DNA of 64,000 nucleotides from Verrucomicrobiota bacterium (lineage in GTDB: Bacteria; Verrucomicrobiota; Verrucomicrobiia; Opitutales; Opitutaceae), in the NCBI GenBank assembly GCA_028293545.1, contig JAQGOP010000048.1:1-64000 (forward strand). The letters run 5' to 3'. A program made the translations under genes and the position numbers. This document shows, in pieces, positions 35,365 through 44,167 of this stretch. The notes under the pieces are model-generated. The model saw only the letters and a list, made by a program, of their open reading frames with translations, was not told the DNA's origin and did not search any database. Positions within the stretch are counted from its first letter, which is position 1. The number at the start of each line of letters is the position of its first letter.

Positions 35365-37608
35365 ATGACTTCCTTTTCACGACCTTCCTTCCTCGCCCGC
35401 GCCGCTGCCCTGCTCGCCTTTGCCGTGTGCAGCGTCGTCGCGAGGGCGTCACCCGCCACCGCGGCCGATGTCATCAAGCCAGGGGAGTCGGCGCGCCGTC
35501 CGCTGCAAGCTTACTGTGGGGCGGGTGACCACTGGTGGACCGCCGAAAGGGAGCCAGTGGACAGCCCGGCCACGATCCGGGCGATGTTCGAGTGGATGTC
35601 GAAGACCTATCAGATCGGCACGATGTACTGGCGGGGCGGACAGCAGGAACTCTGGCACGAATACTATCGGTTCGGTCAGGAAGCCCCGTTGACGTACGAC
35701 TCCGAGTTCACGTGGGCGAAATACATGATGTACGATGTGCACACCAACGAGGTCGCGGTGCAGGCGGCCCATCAGAACGGCATGCGGATCGTGCTCTATA
35801 CCGGCTTGTTCGAGCATGGCGTGCAGCCCGACCAGGGAATTCTTTCGCCGCATCCCTGGGAAGACCGAGCGAGGATCGAGCATCCGGAATGGTGCCCGCT
35901 GGACCGCTGGGGCGAGCGCCGCGCCCCGGGTCCGCTGTCTTTTTCGCATCGCGAAGTGCGGGACCTGCTGGCCCGGCGCTATATCGATTTCGTCACCCAG
36001 CGCAGTTACGACGGCATCATATTTTATACCTACGTGGAAAACCACGGCACCCGGTACCCGGAGGAGTTTGACTATAGCGCGCCGATCCTCGCGGAATTCG
36101 ACAAACGGTATCCCGGGGTCGACCCGCGGAGCGCCCCGTTGACGTTCGAGCAGCAAGCGCATCTGGCGGTTTGCCGCGGTCAGTTTGTCACCGCATTCCT
36201 GCGGCAGCTGCACGATGGGCTGAAGTCCTCCGGGAAGACGCTCACCATGATCCTCGACGCGAAAAATCCTGATCGCGGCCAGGCGTGGTGGAGCCGACCG
36301 CCGTCATCAACGGGCAACATTGCCATGGAATGGGAGCGCTGGATCAAAGAGGGGATCGTCGATGAATTTTATGTTCAACTCGGCAGCGTGGAGGACCAGC
36401 AGCGCCTGCTGGATCGCCTGCTCGAGGCCACGCGCGGCACTCCCATCAAGCTGGCCGTCCGGACCCTCGAGCCGTTCAAGGAATCCTCCTGGGCAAAATA
36501 TGCGGCGGCCGGCGTCGCCCTCACGCCTTGCATCACGTCGCCGACCAACGACCTCGATCGAATCGCCCTCGAGGCGACGAGCCCCGAGACCATCCGGAGC
36601 GGGGATTGGCGGCTCCGCCTTCAGACGCTGGCTGACATGGGTGGAAAAAAGCTGCCGGCGGACACGAAGGCGGCCGCGTCGGCCACGAGAGATCCACATC
36701 CTTTGGTCCGGAGGAAAGCCCTGCAGGTACTCGCCGCGCTCAACGCCGGCGACCAAGTCACGGCGGTCGAGGCCGCGCTGCACGATCCGGAGAACAGCGT
36801 ACGGGTGACGGCTGCGGTCACGCTTAAAACTATCCACGGTCCGAAATCCGCTCCGGCTCTTTTGGCGGCGCTCGCAAGCGAGCGTGTGTCCTCCTTTCTG
36901 CTTCGGCTCATGGCGGCAGACACCTTGGCCGCCATCGGAAGCGATGCTCTCCCGGTGGTGCTCGAGGGCACGGGCCATTCCTCCGCCGCGGTCCGGGAGA
37001 CGTGCATCCGGGCCCTGCGGCTGCTCGCAAAGCCGACCATGAGCGACGCGGTGTTTTCACGCCTGCAAAGCATCATGATGAATCCCGCGACCAGCGCGGT
37101 GGATCGGTATTGGAGCGCGATCACGTTCAGCAGCGCGCGTGCGGCGTTGAGCGAGGCCCAGCGGGAAACCTGCGCCCAGGATTTGTTGAAGCTCATTCGG
37201 AGCGACACCCCCCCGCTCGTCCAAATCCGGGCCGCCATGGTCCTGGGAGAACTCCAACCCACAATGGCATCCGCGACACAGGCGCAGGCAGTCGAGGCGC
37301 TCGGGACGCTTTTTCGGCGGTACGGCACGGGCTCGCGCCGTAGCGACGCGGCATTCGGCTGGCGACTCGTGGGGAACGCGCTTGATCGGTTCGGGCCGCC
37401 TGGCCGGGGTGTGCTGGAGTCGTTTCGCGTCCAAAAGGAGGACGAATGGCTGGCGTGGTTCGCTTACGAAGTCACCTACCTGCCATTGCGCGGGGCGAAG
37501 GCGGATTTGACCACCGAAGCGGAGGCCGTGGCCACGCACGCGAAATACGCGCCCAAGTTTCCGGGCTGGCGGACCTGGAACCAACCCGACGCGACCGGCA
37601 CAAATTGA
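35365..37608 (+). CDS. Secreted TIM-barrel glycoside-hydrolase-like protein with HEAT repeats
   Basis: 747 residues with a signal peptide (RAAALLAFAVCSVVARA). Residues about 45-420 look like a hypothetical-glycosyl-hydrolase TIM barrel: GTMYWRGGQQ, RIVLYTGLFEHG, YDGIIFYTYVENHG (candidate catalytic acid Glu at a strand end), NIAMEWERW and VDEFYVQLGS. Residues about 440-660 are HEAT-like repeats (DPHPLVRRKALQVLAAL, DPENSVRVTAAVTLKTI, HSSAAVRETCIRALRLL). The combination of barrel and HEAT is unusual. It follows the TonB receptor, and its stop overlaps the TTG start of the SDR gene. Hydrolytic activity is inferred only. Confidence 0.75.
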   Translation: MTSFSRPSFLARAAALLAFAVCSVVARASPATAADVIKPGESARRPLQAYCGAGDHWWTAEREPVDSPATIRAMFEWMSKTYQIGTMYWRGGQQELWHEYYRFGQEAPLTYDSEFTWAKYMMYDVHTNEVAVQAAHQNGMRIVLYTGLFEHGVQPDQGILSPHPWEDRARIEHPEWCPLDRWGERRAPGPLSFSHREVRDLLARRYIDFVTQRSYDGIIFYTYVENHGTRYPEEFDYSAPILAEFDKRYPGVDPRSAPLTFEQQAHLAVCRGQFVTAFLRQLHDGLKSSGKTLTMILDAKNPDRGQAWWSRPPSSTGNIAMEWERWIKEGIVDEFYVQLGSVEDQQRLLDRLLEATRGTPIKLAVRTLEPFKESSWAKYAAAGVALTPCITSPTNDLDRIALEATSPETIRSGDWRLRLQTLADMGGKKLPADTKAAASATRDPHPLVRRKALQVLAALNAGDQVTAVEAALHDPENSVRVTAAVTLKTIHGPKSAPALLAALASERVSSFLLRLMAADTLAAIGSDALPVVLEGTGHSSAAVRETCIRALRLLAKPTMSDAVFSRLQSIMMNPATSAVDRYWSAITFSSARAALSEAQRETCAQDLLKLIRSDTPPLVQIRAAMVLGELQPTMASATQAQAVEALGTLFRRYGTGSRRSDAAFGWRLVGNALDRFGPPGRGVLESFRVQKEDEWLAWFAYEVTYLPLRGAKADLTTEAEAVATHAKYAPKFPGWRTWNQPDATGTN

Positions 37609-38492
37609 AGATTTTTGTGACAGGGCTATGCGGGTACCTCGGCCGGGCCGTTGCCCGCGAGGCGGTGAGCCGTGGACATCAGGTCACGGGAATTGACCTC
37701 GCACCCTGGCCGACGACCGAGCTCAAGCCACCAGGAGTGACCTGGCTCCGATGCTCGCTCGACGATGGCGCGAAATTTGGGGAGATGCTGCATGGCTGTG
37801 ATGCCCTGGTCCACACCGCCGCGCTTCATCTTCTCAACGGCAAGGGGCAGCCGATGGCCGAGTTTATCCGCGTCAATGTCCAGCTCACCGCCGCACTGCT
37901 CGACCGCGCGGTGGCGGCCGGGATCCGCCGTTTCGCCCTCTGCTCCTCGATGACCGTGCAGGTGGGAATCGACCTGACGGCGGGCGGGATGGCGGTGCTC
38001 GATGAAGACATGCCCTGCCGTCCCGATCACGCGTACTCCCTCAGCAAGGTCATGGTCGAGGAGCTGGCGCGCACGGTCGCGCGCCGTCATCGCGTTTCTA
38101 CGGCCTCGCTCCGGTTCATGGGTTTCGGCCACGACTGCACGGAAGCCGGCACGCAATTGATCGCCCGCGTGCTTTCCGCCCGTGACGCCGGTCGGGCGTG
38201 CCTCCTTGCCGTGGAGCGGGACGGATTGCGCGGCGAAGCGTTCAACGTCGGATCGGGCACACCGCTGAGCAATCGCGACATTGCCGATGCGCAGAAGGAT
38301 CCGGAGGCCGTGCTGGAACGGCTTTTCCCCGGTTGCGCGCCCGTGCTTTTGGCGCTCGCCGTCGAAGCTCGCACCACCGACTTCTGGCCCGCCTGCAGCA
38401 ATGCGAAATCGAAGGCACTGCTCGGTTACGAGCCTCAGGATACTTTCGCCGCCTGGCTGAGCAGCCACGGCTGGCGACCCGCTACGCCATGA
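37605..38492 (+). CDS. NAD(P)-dependent sugar epimerase/dehydratase-like SDR
   Basis: 295 residues of the extended short-chain dehydrogenase family: KIFVTGLCGYLGRAV nucleotide motif at the N-terminus and catalytic YSLSK in mid-protein. The start is TTG at 37605, chosen because the homology begins exactly there and the codon overlaps the preceding stop as TTGA, implying translational coupling. It probably oxidises or epimerises a sugar or sugar acid. Its last codon overlaps the ATG of the enolase-superfamily gene. Related uronate dehydrogenases have this size and fold, but the substrate cannot be fixed. Confidence 0.87.
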   Translation: MKIFVTGLCGYLGRAVAREAVSRGHQVTGIDLAPWPTTELKPPGVTWLRCSLDDGAKFGEMLHGCDALVHTAALHLLNGKGQPMAEFIRVNVQLTAALLDRAVAAGIRRFALCSSMTVQVGIDLTAGGMAVLDEDMPCRPDHAYSLSKVMVEELARTVARRHRVSTASLRFMGFGHDCTEAGTQLIARVLSARDAGRACLLAVERDGLRGEAFNVGSGTPLSNRDIADAQKDPEAVLERLFPGCAPVLLALAVEARTTDFWPACSNAKSKALLGYEPQDTFAAWLSSHGWRPATP

Positions 38493-39688
38493 AATCGAAA
38501 CGCTCTGCGCCCAAGGTGGCGGAACCAGGATTGATTGCCGGCATGTCCTTCGTGCGCTTCCGCGTTTGGGAAGTGGTGGTGCCGGGGCGCGCGGACATCG
38601 TTTCCGCCGCACCGCATCGTGGCTTGGGCTACAGTGGCAGCGTGACCTGGGCACAGGAGGCCATTCACCTCGTGGAAGGGGAGACGGCCGGCGGGCTCGT
38701 GGCGCTCGGTGAGTCCGGCCGCGGGCAGAGCGCCGCGATGATCGAGTCCACGTTGCGCGGGTTGCTCGGCGTGGCGCTGGATCGCGCCACGCCAGCTTCC
38801 CTTTGGTCCACGCCGAATCGCAAAGGAGGGCTTCCACCTTCGTTCCCGCTGCATTCTTGGGAAGCGACGGAAGGACGCAGCCTGGCGTTGATGGAAACGC
38901 TTTGGCTGGACGCGATGGGCAAGGCCGCGGGTGTTCCAGCCCACGTGCTTTTTGGCGGCGCGGTGCGCGATCGGGTCGCGGTGGATTTTTGGGCGAACCG
39001 CCCGAACACCAAAACCCTGATTCGCCTCGTGCGCGAGGCGGTCGACCGCGGATGCAGCGGGATGAAACTCAAGTGTGACGGGTTCGGCGACACCGTGGAG
39101 AGCCTGGTGGAAGCGGCGCCGGACGTGCCGCCTGGTTTCCGCTTCACCCTCGATCCCATGTGCGCGTGGCGCACCTTTCGGGAATCGTGGAAATTGGCCG
39201 AACGCCTGCACGCCGCGGGCCTCGCCGTGCAGATCGAGGATCCGTTTCCCCATGCCGCGATCGAGGACTGGCGCCGCCTGCGTGCAGCCCTGCCGATTCC
39301 GCTGATCTGGCATGCGCGAGACGAGGCGACCCTGCGCCTCGGGCTGCGGGAACGCGTGGCGGACGGTTATAACCTGGGCTGTGTCTCGGGCTATGAATTT
39401 CGCCAGTTCGCCGACGTCACCGCCTTCGAGGGCTTTGATTGCTGGCAAGGCAGCTCGCTCGAGCTCGGTGTGATCCAGGCCGCGCGACTGCACGCGGCCG
39501 CGACGGCTAAGAACTGCGTCATCCCGAGCGACCTCCAGAGTGTCTGGGTAAGGGAGTCGACGCTTGTGACCCCCACCATGGAGATTCGGGACGGCTTCGC
39601 GCGGGTCTCGAACCGGCCGGGGCTCGGCGTGGAGTTGGACCGCCGGGCCTTGGCGCGCTACACCCGGCGGCACTGGGAGGTTCGTTGA
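38489..39688 (+). CDS. Enolase-superfamily sugar-acid dehydratase-like protein
   Basis: 399 residues. Mandelate-racemase/muconate-lactonising fold: KxK catalytic lysines at 193 and 195 (GMKLKCDG), metal ligands Asp222 (TLDPM) and Glu250 (QIEDP), with a third acidic position in HARDE (about 278-279). This set is typical of acid-sugar dehydratases and racemases that abstract the alpha proton of a carboxylate. It is coupled to the SDR gene (ATGA). An oxidation, lactone hydrolysis and dehydration order (SDR, hydrolase, enolase enzyme) would fit non-phosphorylative sugar-acid catabolism; that order is an inference. Confidence 0.87.
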   Translation: MKSKRSAPKVAEPGLIAGMSFVRFRVWEVVVPGRADIVSAAPHRGLGYSGSVTWAQEAIHLVEGETAGGLVALGESGRGQSAAMIESTLRGLLGVALDRATPASLWSTPNRKGGLPPSFPLHSWEATEGRSLALMETLWLDAMGKAAGVPAHVLFGGAVRDRVAVDFWANRPNTKTLIRLVREAVDRGCSGMKLKCDGFGDTVESLVEAAPDVPPGFRFTLDPMCAWRTFRESWKLAERLHAAGLAVQIEDPFPHAAIEDWRRLRAALPIPLIWHARDEATLRLGLRERVADGYNLGCVSGYEFRQFADVTAFEGFDCWQGSSLELGVIQAARLHAAATAKNCVIPSDLQSVWVRESTLVTPTMEIRDGFARVSNRPGLGVELDRRALARYTRRHWEVR

Positions 39689-39692
39689 GGAG

Positions 39693-39775
39693 TTTTTAAC
39701 GACGAAGAACACGAAGATGCACGAATCGACCGGAGGCTTCGGATTCGTGCGCGTTCGTGTCCATTTGTGGTTAAC
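39693..39775. repeat. CACGAA-type repeat forming a long hairpin inside an operon
   Basis: The left arm is TTTTTAACGACGAAGAACAC then GAAGATGCACGAATC (to 39727). The right arm is GGATTCGTGCGCGTTCGTGT then CCATTTGTGGTTAA (39741-39774). The innermost GCACGAATC/GATTCGTGC pairs perfectly. It fills the whole 93-base gap between the enolase-superfamily and creatininase-family genes. Confidence 0.7.
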
Positions 39776-39781
39776 AGCATC

Positions 39782-40564
39782 ATGATCTACTACGACCTCA
39801 CCTCGCCGCAGATCGGGCGGCTCGCGCCGCACGCGATCGCGGTATTGCCGATTGCGGCGCTGGAGCAGCACGGGGATCACCTGCCGGTGGGAACCGATGC
39901 GGCGATCGTCACGGAACTGGGCCGGCGCGCGGAAGCGGCGCTGCCGGAGCAGGTGCTGCTGCTCCCCACGCTCTGGTGCGGGTCGTCACACCATCATTTT
40001 GGATTTCCCGGGACCGTCAGCATTGGCAGCGAACGTTACATCGAGGTCCTCGTCGACTTGGTCGAATCGCTCACCCGCAGCGGATTCCGCCGGATTGTCC
40101 TCCTCAACGGGCACGGCGGAAACATCGGCCCGGCCTCCGAGGCGCTGTATCGCCTGCATTTGAAACAGGAGGGACCGGACGAGCCTTGGATCGCCGCGGC
40201 GACGTACTGGAAACTGGCCGCGGAGGAGTTGGCCGCGCAGAAATTCATGGCCACGCCGGCTCTGACCCACGCCTGCGAATATGAGACGTCGCTCATGCTC
40301 GCGTTGCGCGCGGACTGGGTGGAGCTGGGTCGGGCCCGCGGACACGAACCGCAGCGAAACTCAGCCTTCTACGACCCGTTGGGTTACCGGCGCAGCGGAG
40401 TCGCCGTGGCCGAATCGTTCCGGCAGTTCACGCCCAACGGCGCCCTGGGCCGGCCGGACTTGGCGACGTCGGAAAAAGGGGCGAAGCTCTACGAGCTGAT
40501 GAGCGGCGTCCTGATCGCGTTCCTCCGTGATTTCTCCCAATGGAAACTCCCGCGCGGCCTTTGA
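39782..40564 (+). CDS. Creatininase-family amidohydrolase
   Basis: 260 residues from ATG 39782. The metal-binding pattern EQHGDHLPVGTD (Glu28, His30, Asp39), FNGHGGN-type loop (LLNGHGGNIG) and HACEYETSL match the creatininase/MftE/ArfB family of dinuclear metal hydrolases. Members open cyclic amides or lactams or cleave formamides. In this sugar-acid-like operon a lactone or amide-opening step is plausible. A TTG at 39767 would add 5 residues from the repeat and is rejected. Its 3' end overlaps the next gene by 25 bases. Confidence 0.9.
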   Translation: MIYYDLTSPQIGRLAPHAIAVLPIAALEQHGDHLPVGTDAAIVTELGRRAEAALPEQVLLLPTLWCGSSHHHFGFPGTVSIGSERYIEVLVDLVESLTRSGFRRIVLLNGHGGNIGPASEALYRLHLKQEGPDEPWIAAATYWKLAAEELAAQKFMATPALTHACEYETSLMLALRADWVELGRARGHEPQRNSAFYDPLGYRRSGVAVAESFRQFTPNGALGRPDLATSEKGAKLYELMSGVLIAFLRDFSQWKLPRGL

Positions 40565-41295
40565 CGGCGCCGCTCGTCCCGGCCGCCGCTGTCGGTCCGC
40601 GCCGAATCCCGCGGCTGGGGGACTTTGATCGAACTGACTGGAACGCGATCTCCACGGCCTTTCGCACGGCGCCGGCGCTGGCGTTGCGGCAAGCATGGCG
40701 CAGCGAACCGGAAGCCGGGTTTCGCGGCGCAAGCGTGAAGCTGGGTTGGCGCGGCGCCGTGCTGTGGTTCCTGGCGGAGCTCATCGACGATCAGATCGTC
40801 ACGCGGGCGGAGCGGGATGATCAGTTGCTGTGTGAACTGGGCGACGTCTTCGAGGTGTTTGCGCGCGACGTGCGGCGGGAGGAATATCTCGAGCTGCATA
40901 CGGCCCCGAACGGGCTGACCCTGCGGCTCCGGTGGGTCAGCCGGGAGGTTTTCAAAAATTTCGCCCGGCAGAGCCCGCTGGATATTTCCCCGCATGTCGG
41001 TTCGAAGATAAACTTCCGGCCGATGGTGCAGATGACGAACGGAGGGTGGAGGGTGTGCGGCGCCGTCGCGCTTCCGGCCGGGAGCGCCGAAGCCATCGAA
41101 GGCCAGACGTGGCTCGTCTCGTTTGGCCGTTACGATGCGTCGATCGATGGGTCGCCGACCTTGCTTTCATCGACCTCTGCGCATGCCATCCCCGACTTTC
41201 ACCGCCAGGAAGAGTGGACGCCCCTCCGCTTTGTGGGTGCCGAGGACGAAGCGGGACCAAGACCGAGCTTTCCAGTCCGGATCAAAACTACTTAA
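40540..41295 (+). CDS. CBM9-like beta-sandwich protein
   Basis: 251 residues, no signal peptide. The pattern IPRLGDFDRTDWNAI, then AVLWFLAELIDDQIVT, then EVFARDVRREEYLELHTAPNG resembles the carbohydrate-binding family 9-like (DOMON-related) domain, often found as a stand-alone protein next to sugar catabolic operons in this phylum. The missing export signal is odd for a glycan-binding role, though GTG/ATG alternatives inside the upstream gene cannot be excluded. It overlaps the creatininase-family gene and ends the operon. Confidence 0.72.
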   Translation: METPARPLTAPLVPAAAVGPRRIPRLGDFDRTDWNAISTAFRTAPALALRQAWRSEPEAGFRGASVKLGWRGAVLWFLAELIDDQIVTRAERDDQLLCELGDVFEVFARDVRREEYLELHTAPNGLTLRLRWVSREVFKNFARQSPLDISPHVGSKINFRPMVQMTNGGWRVCGAVALPAGSAEAIEGQTWLVSFGRYDASIDGSPTLLSSTSAHAIPDFHRQEEWTPLRFVGAEDEAGPRPSFPVRIKTT

Positions 41296-41311
41296 CCACG
41301 CAGCGAGACTC

Positions 41312-41382
41312 GGGCCTATCGCTCAACGGTTAGAGCAGAGGACTCATAATTCTTTGTTTCCGGGTTCGAATTCCAGTGGGCC
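41312..41382 (+). pseudogene. Degenerate tRNA with CAT anticodon (Ile2/Met-like)
   Basis: The D arm (GCTCAACGGTTAGAGC) and anticodon arm (GAGGA-CTCATAA-TTCTT, anticodon CAT with one or two G-T pairs) are intact, and the T loop TTCGAAT is present. But the T stem has a mismatch (CCGGG/TCCAG), position 9 is C, and the acceptor GGGCCTA does not pair with TGGGCC, and CCA is absent. This looks like a decayed duplicate of a tRNA-Ile2(CAT) or tRNA-Met gene. A divergent but working tRNA is less likely. Confidence 0.55.
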
Positions 41383-41494
41383 ATTCCGCCGTCGTTTCTT
41401 TAGCGTCGTTGGGGGAAGGCGAAATGAACCTCGACGCTTGGCGCTACCACTCACTCCTTGAGGAGCCACCGGGTCGCCGCTACATCCAGCGCAC

Positions 41495-41959
41495 ATGAAG
41501 AAATTCCTGGCTGGGGCAGCGGCGGTATTTCTCGGGGTCAGTCGGCTGTGCGCCGGGGAGTGGCTTCCGTGGCACGCCTTGAGCGGGAAACAGATTCCCG
41601 AACGGGCGGGCATCGTCGAGATCCGGTTCCGCCGCGACGAGGCCGGCGACGATCGGCAAAGAGGCTACCTGTTCCATTACGAACTGCGGAACCTCAGTAG
41701 CGCGCAGGTAGCGAAGGTGTCGCTGGCCTTTGCTTGGCAGGATCCAAAGTCGCGGAAGTGGGAGGATGCCAGTATTGGCCGGGCCATCATTTTCGAAGTA
41801 GGACCAAAGGCATCCTCGCCCACCGGCTCTATCTACTCTCCCGAACCGACGGGCATCGACCATGGCGTGCTCATCGTCTGGCAGGACGACTTCACGCCAA
41901 AACCGGGGGAGGAAAAACCAGGGCAGGCCGATCGTTCGTCCACGCTCCTCGTGCGCTAG
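41495..41959 (+). CDS. Secreted hypothetical protein
   Basis: 154 residues starting MKKFLAGAAAVFLGVSRLCAG, a clear signal peptide. The mature part is about 130 residues, predicted beta-rich (GIVEIRFRRDE, GYLFHYELRNLSSAQVAKVSLAFAWQD, RAIIFEVGPK), resembling an immunoglobulin-like fold. No catalytic motif. It stands alone upstream of the histidine kinase with a 198-base gap (41960-42157) that shows only a short direct repeat of ACGGCTCG. It may be an accessory of the signalling island, but that is positional inference. Confidence 0.7.
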   Translation: MKKFLAGAAAVFLGVSRLCAGEWLPWHALSGKQIPERAGIVEIRFRRDEAGDDRQRGYLFHYELRNLSSAQVAKVSLAFAWQDPKSRKWEDASIGRAIIFEVGPKASSPTGSIYSPEPTGIDHGVLIVWQDDFTPKPGEEKPGQADRSSTLLVR

Positions 41960-42157
41960 CCTAGCGGCGATGTACCTTTGCGGGCTTGCGAAGAACGAAC
42001 CGAAAAGTGATCTGCCGTCGCCGCGCGACGCCGAGCAGTGCGTGGGACTGGAGAAAGTTCTTCCGAGGGCGCGCCGGTCGAGTGAACGGCTCGCCTGGCG
42101 AGTGTACGGCTCGGATTCGGCGTCGACCGCGGAAAATCGATCGCCCATGCTGCCGGC

Positions 42158-43975
42158 GTGAGACTGCTCCTGCTCGCCCTCTCTCTCTGTTGGTTTGTCA
42201 TGGATGCGGCGGCGGCGCCGTCCCCGCCGATCTCGCCGAGCTCCATGCCTCCGGTCAACTTGCACATCCGCATGGGCGACGATCCGCGCTGGGCCTCGGC
42301 GGATTGGGATGATCGCAGTTGGGACACCCTGGTGTACCGCTATGAAGACTGGAGGGGCGGCCTTTTCCCGTCGCGGAAGGGGCCCTATTGGGTCCGGTTC
42401 AAGATCGTGCCGTCGAACATCGACTGGCCGACCCCCGTGCTCTGGCCCTTCCTCTGGCCGAAGACCGGGAAGAATTCCCCGGTCAACGGTATCTACGTCG
42501 CAGCGGTGTTCGCCTTCGAACTCTATCTGGACGGCCATCTGATCGGGCAGGGCGGTCGGGTCGGCCATGACCGCGCTTCGGAGATTCCCGGCCCGGTGGA
42601 CAACCTGTTTCCCATTCCGCCGGAGCTGCTCGGCCCCGGCCCGCACACGGTGGCCATGCGCATTTCCAGTCATCGTTTGAATTTCAGCTCCGACACGTTC
42701 AGCCCGATCGTTACCTTCGAAAACTATGCGGACCGGCTGGTCTTCGAGACCAAGCAGCCGGTTTTTCCGCTGCTGGCGATGGCGGGCGCCCTGCTGGCCG
42801 GGATGCTCTGCGGATTTCTTTACTGGTTCATGGACCGGCGGCGCTCGCTGCTGATCCTGGGTGCACTCAGCCTGGCGATCGCCGCTTTCTATTTCCTGAT
42901 CGTGTGGCGCTGGCTGCATCCGGACCCATATCCTTGGCTGGCGCGCCGGTACGATGTGATCACGGGGATCATGGCCTTCATCACCCTCTTGATGCCATGG
43001 GTGCTGCTCGAGCACTTCGGGTTCGCCCGCAAGCGACTATGGCTGGTGCTCCTCGTCCCGCTCGTCGTCGTAAGCTGCGTCGTGCCGGAATATCACTGGG
43101 ACAAGGTGATCTGGCTGAGCCGCGTGATGCTGGGCCCCTCCCTCCTGATCGCGCTCTGGGCGGTCTGGCGCCGTCGCGCTGGCAGCCTGCTGGTCCTGAC
43201 CGGCGTCGTCGTCGGGCTCGTGTTTTCTCCGCCGGGCAGCCGCGGGTTTCTGGGCCCCGAACTCATGTTCACCTTTGGGTCGATCCTTTCCTTCCTGCTC
43301 GGATCGGTGGCCGTGCGGGCGCGCGTCGACCGGCGCCGCGCCCAGGAGGCGCTCGCAACCAAGGCCCGGCTCGAGATCGAGCTGCTGAAGCAGAACATCC
43401 AGCCGCACTTCCTGGTCAACACCCTGTCCGCGCTGACCGAAGTCATCGAGAACGACACGGCCGCGGGCGTGAAATTCATCGACGACTTGGCGATCGAATT
43501 TCGCACGCTCGCGCGACTCGCCGGGGAACGGCTAATCCCGCTGGCGCGCGAACTCGAACTCTGCGAGGCCCACCTCCGGCTTGCGAGTGTCAGGCGAGGG
43601 TTGGAGTGGCACTTGGACAGCAAAGACGCGGATCTTTCGTTCGAAGTCCCGCCTTCCATCTTCCTCACCTTGATCGAAAACGGGTTCGCCCATCAACAAA
43701 TCCGCGAGCGTTCCGGCACCTTCGTCTTGCGCCTGGTGCAGATGAGAGACCGCGTGCAGCTGCGGTTTTTCTCCCCCGGGCGGGTGGTCCCCCGGCCCGG
43801 GCGGGCGGAAGGCGGCACGGGCTTGAAGTACGTGAGGGCCCGGCTTGAAGAGAGTTTTCCCAGACGCTGGTCCTTGGCCCAGCAACCGGTCGAGGATGGC
43901 TGGGAGACCGTGATCGAGATCAAGGACGCCGCCCGGGCCCGCCCGGAGGTGCAGCAGTCTTTGGCTTCAATATAG
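42158..43975 (+). CDS. LytS/YehU-type membrane sensor histidine kinase
   Basis: 605 residues, GTG start. Order: signal or first helix (1-20), a periplasmic beta domain (about 30-200) like the 7TMR-DISM or galactose-binding extracellular type (YWVRFKIVPSN, YLDGHLIGQGG), seven or so membrane helices (about 215-390), then the HisKA_7TM/His_kinase domain with NIQPHFLVNTLSAL (phospho-acceptor His417), an N-box ENGFAHQ (the usual ENA-KH altered) and G-box GGTGLKYVRARL. LytS-type kinases normally pair with LytTR regulators. Here the nearest regulator is the NarL-type protein at 46258. A convergent hairpin follows. Confidence 0.88.
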   Translation: MRLLLLALSLCWFVMDAAAAPSPPISPSSMPPVNLHIRMGDDPRWASADWDDRSWDTLVYRYEDWRGGLFPSRKGPYWVRFKIVPSNIDWPTPVLWPFLWPKTGKNSPVNGIYVAAVFAFELYLDGHLIGQGGRVGHDRASEIPGPVDNLFPIPPELLGPGPHTVAMRISSHRLNFSSDTFSPIVTFENYADRLVFETKQPVFPLLAMAGALLAGMLCGFLYWFMDRRRSLLILGALSLAIAAFYFLIVWRWLHPDPYPWLARRYDVITGIMAFITLLMPWVLLEHFGFARKRLWLVLLVPLVVVSCVVPEYHWDKVIWLSRVMLGPSLLIALWAVWRRRAGSLLVLTGVVVGLVFSPPGSRGFLGPELMFTFGSILSFLLGSVAVRARVDRRRAQEALATKARLEIELLKQNIQPHFLVNTLSALTEVIENDTAAGVKFIDDLAIEFRTLARLAGERLIPLARELELCEAHLRLASVRRGLEWHLDSKDADLSFEVPPSIFLTLIENGFAHQQIRERSGTFVLRLVQMRDRVQLRFFSPGRVVPRPGRAEGGTGLKYVRARLEESFPRRWSLAQQPVEDGWETVIEIKDAARARPEVQQSLASI

Positions 43976-44112
43976 GCGGACCGATCGACCCGGGCCAAAT
44001 CGGGAAAGCGGTCCTTAAACCGAATTTCGGCTGCAGGAAAACCGTTCAAGTGAGACTTGGCTACGTCACGTCGCCAGCTCGGCAGCATCGCTCCGATTTC
44101 ATTTACAACGAA

Positions 44113-44138
44113 CAAGGCGGGGACGAAGCCCCGCCTTG
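44113..44138. terminator. Bidirectional hairpin
   Basis: CAAGGCGGGG-ACGAAG-CCCCGCCTTG is a perfect 10-base stem with a 6-base loop between the convergent kinase gene (ends 43975) and small secreted protein gene (ends 44168). No strong T-run on either side. Confidence 0.6.
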
Positions 44139-44167
44139 CCTACAAACGATTTCCTGCCGATTGGACC

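Noticed and set aside
44147-44160. AAACGATTTCC near the secreted-protein A stop
   Set aside because: Lacks the leading G and both arms and lies at gene ends, not upstream of a gene.
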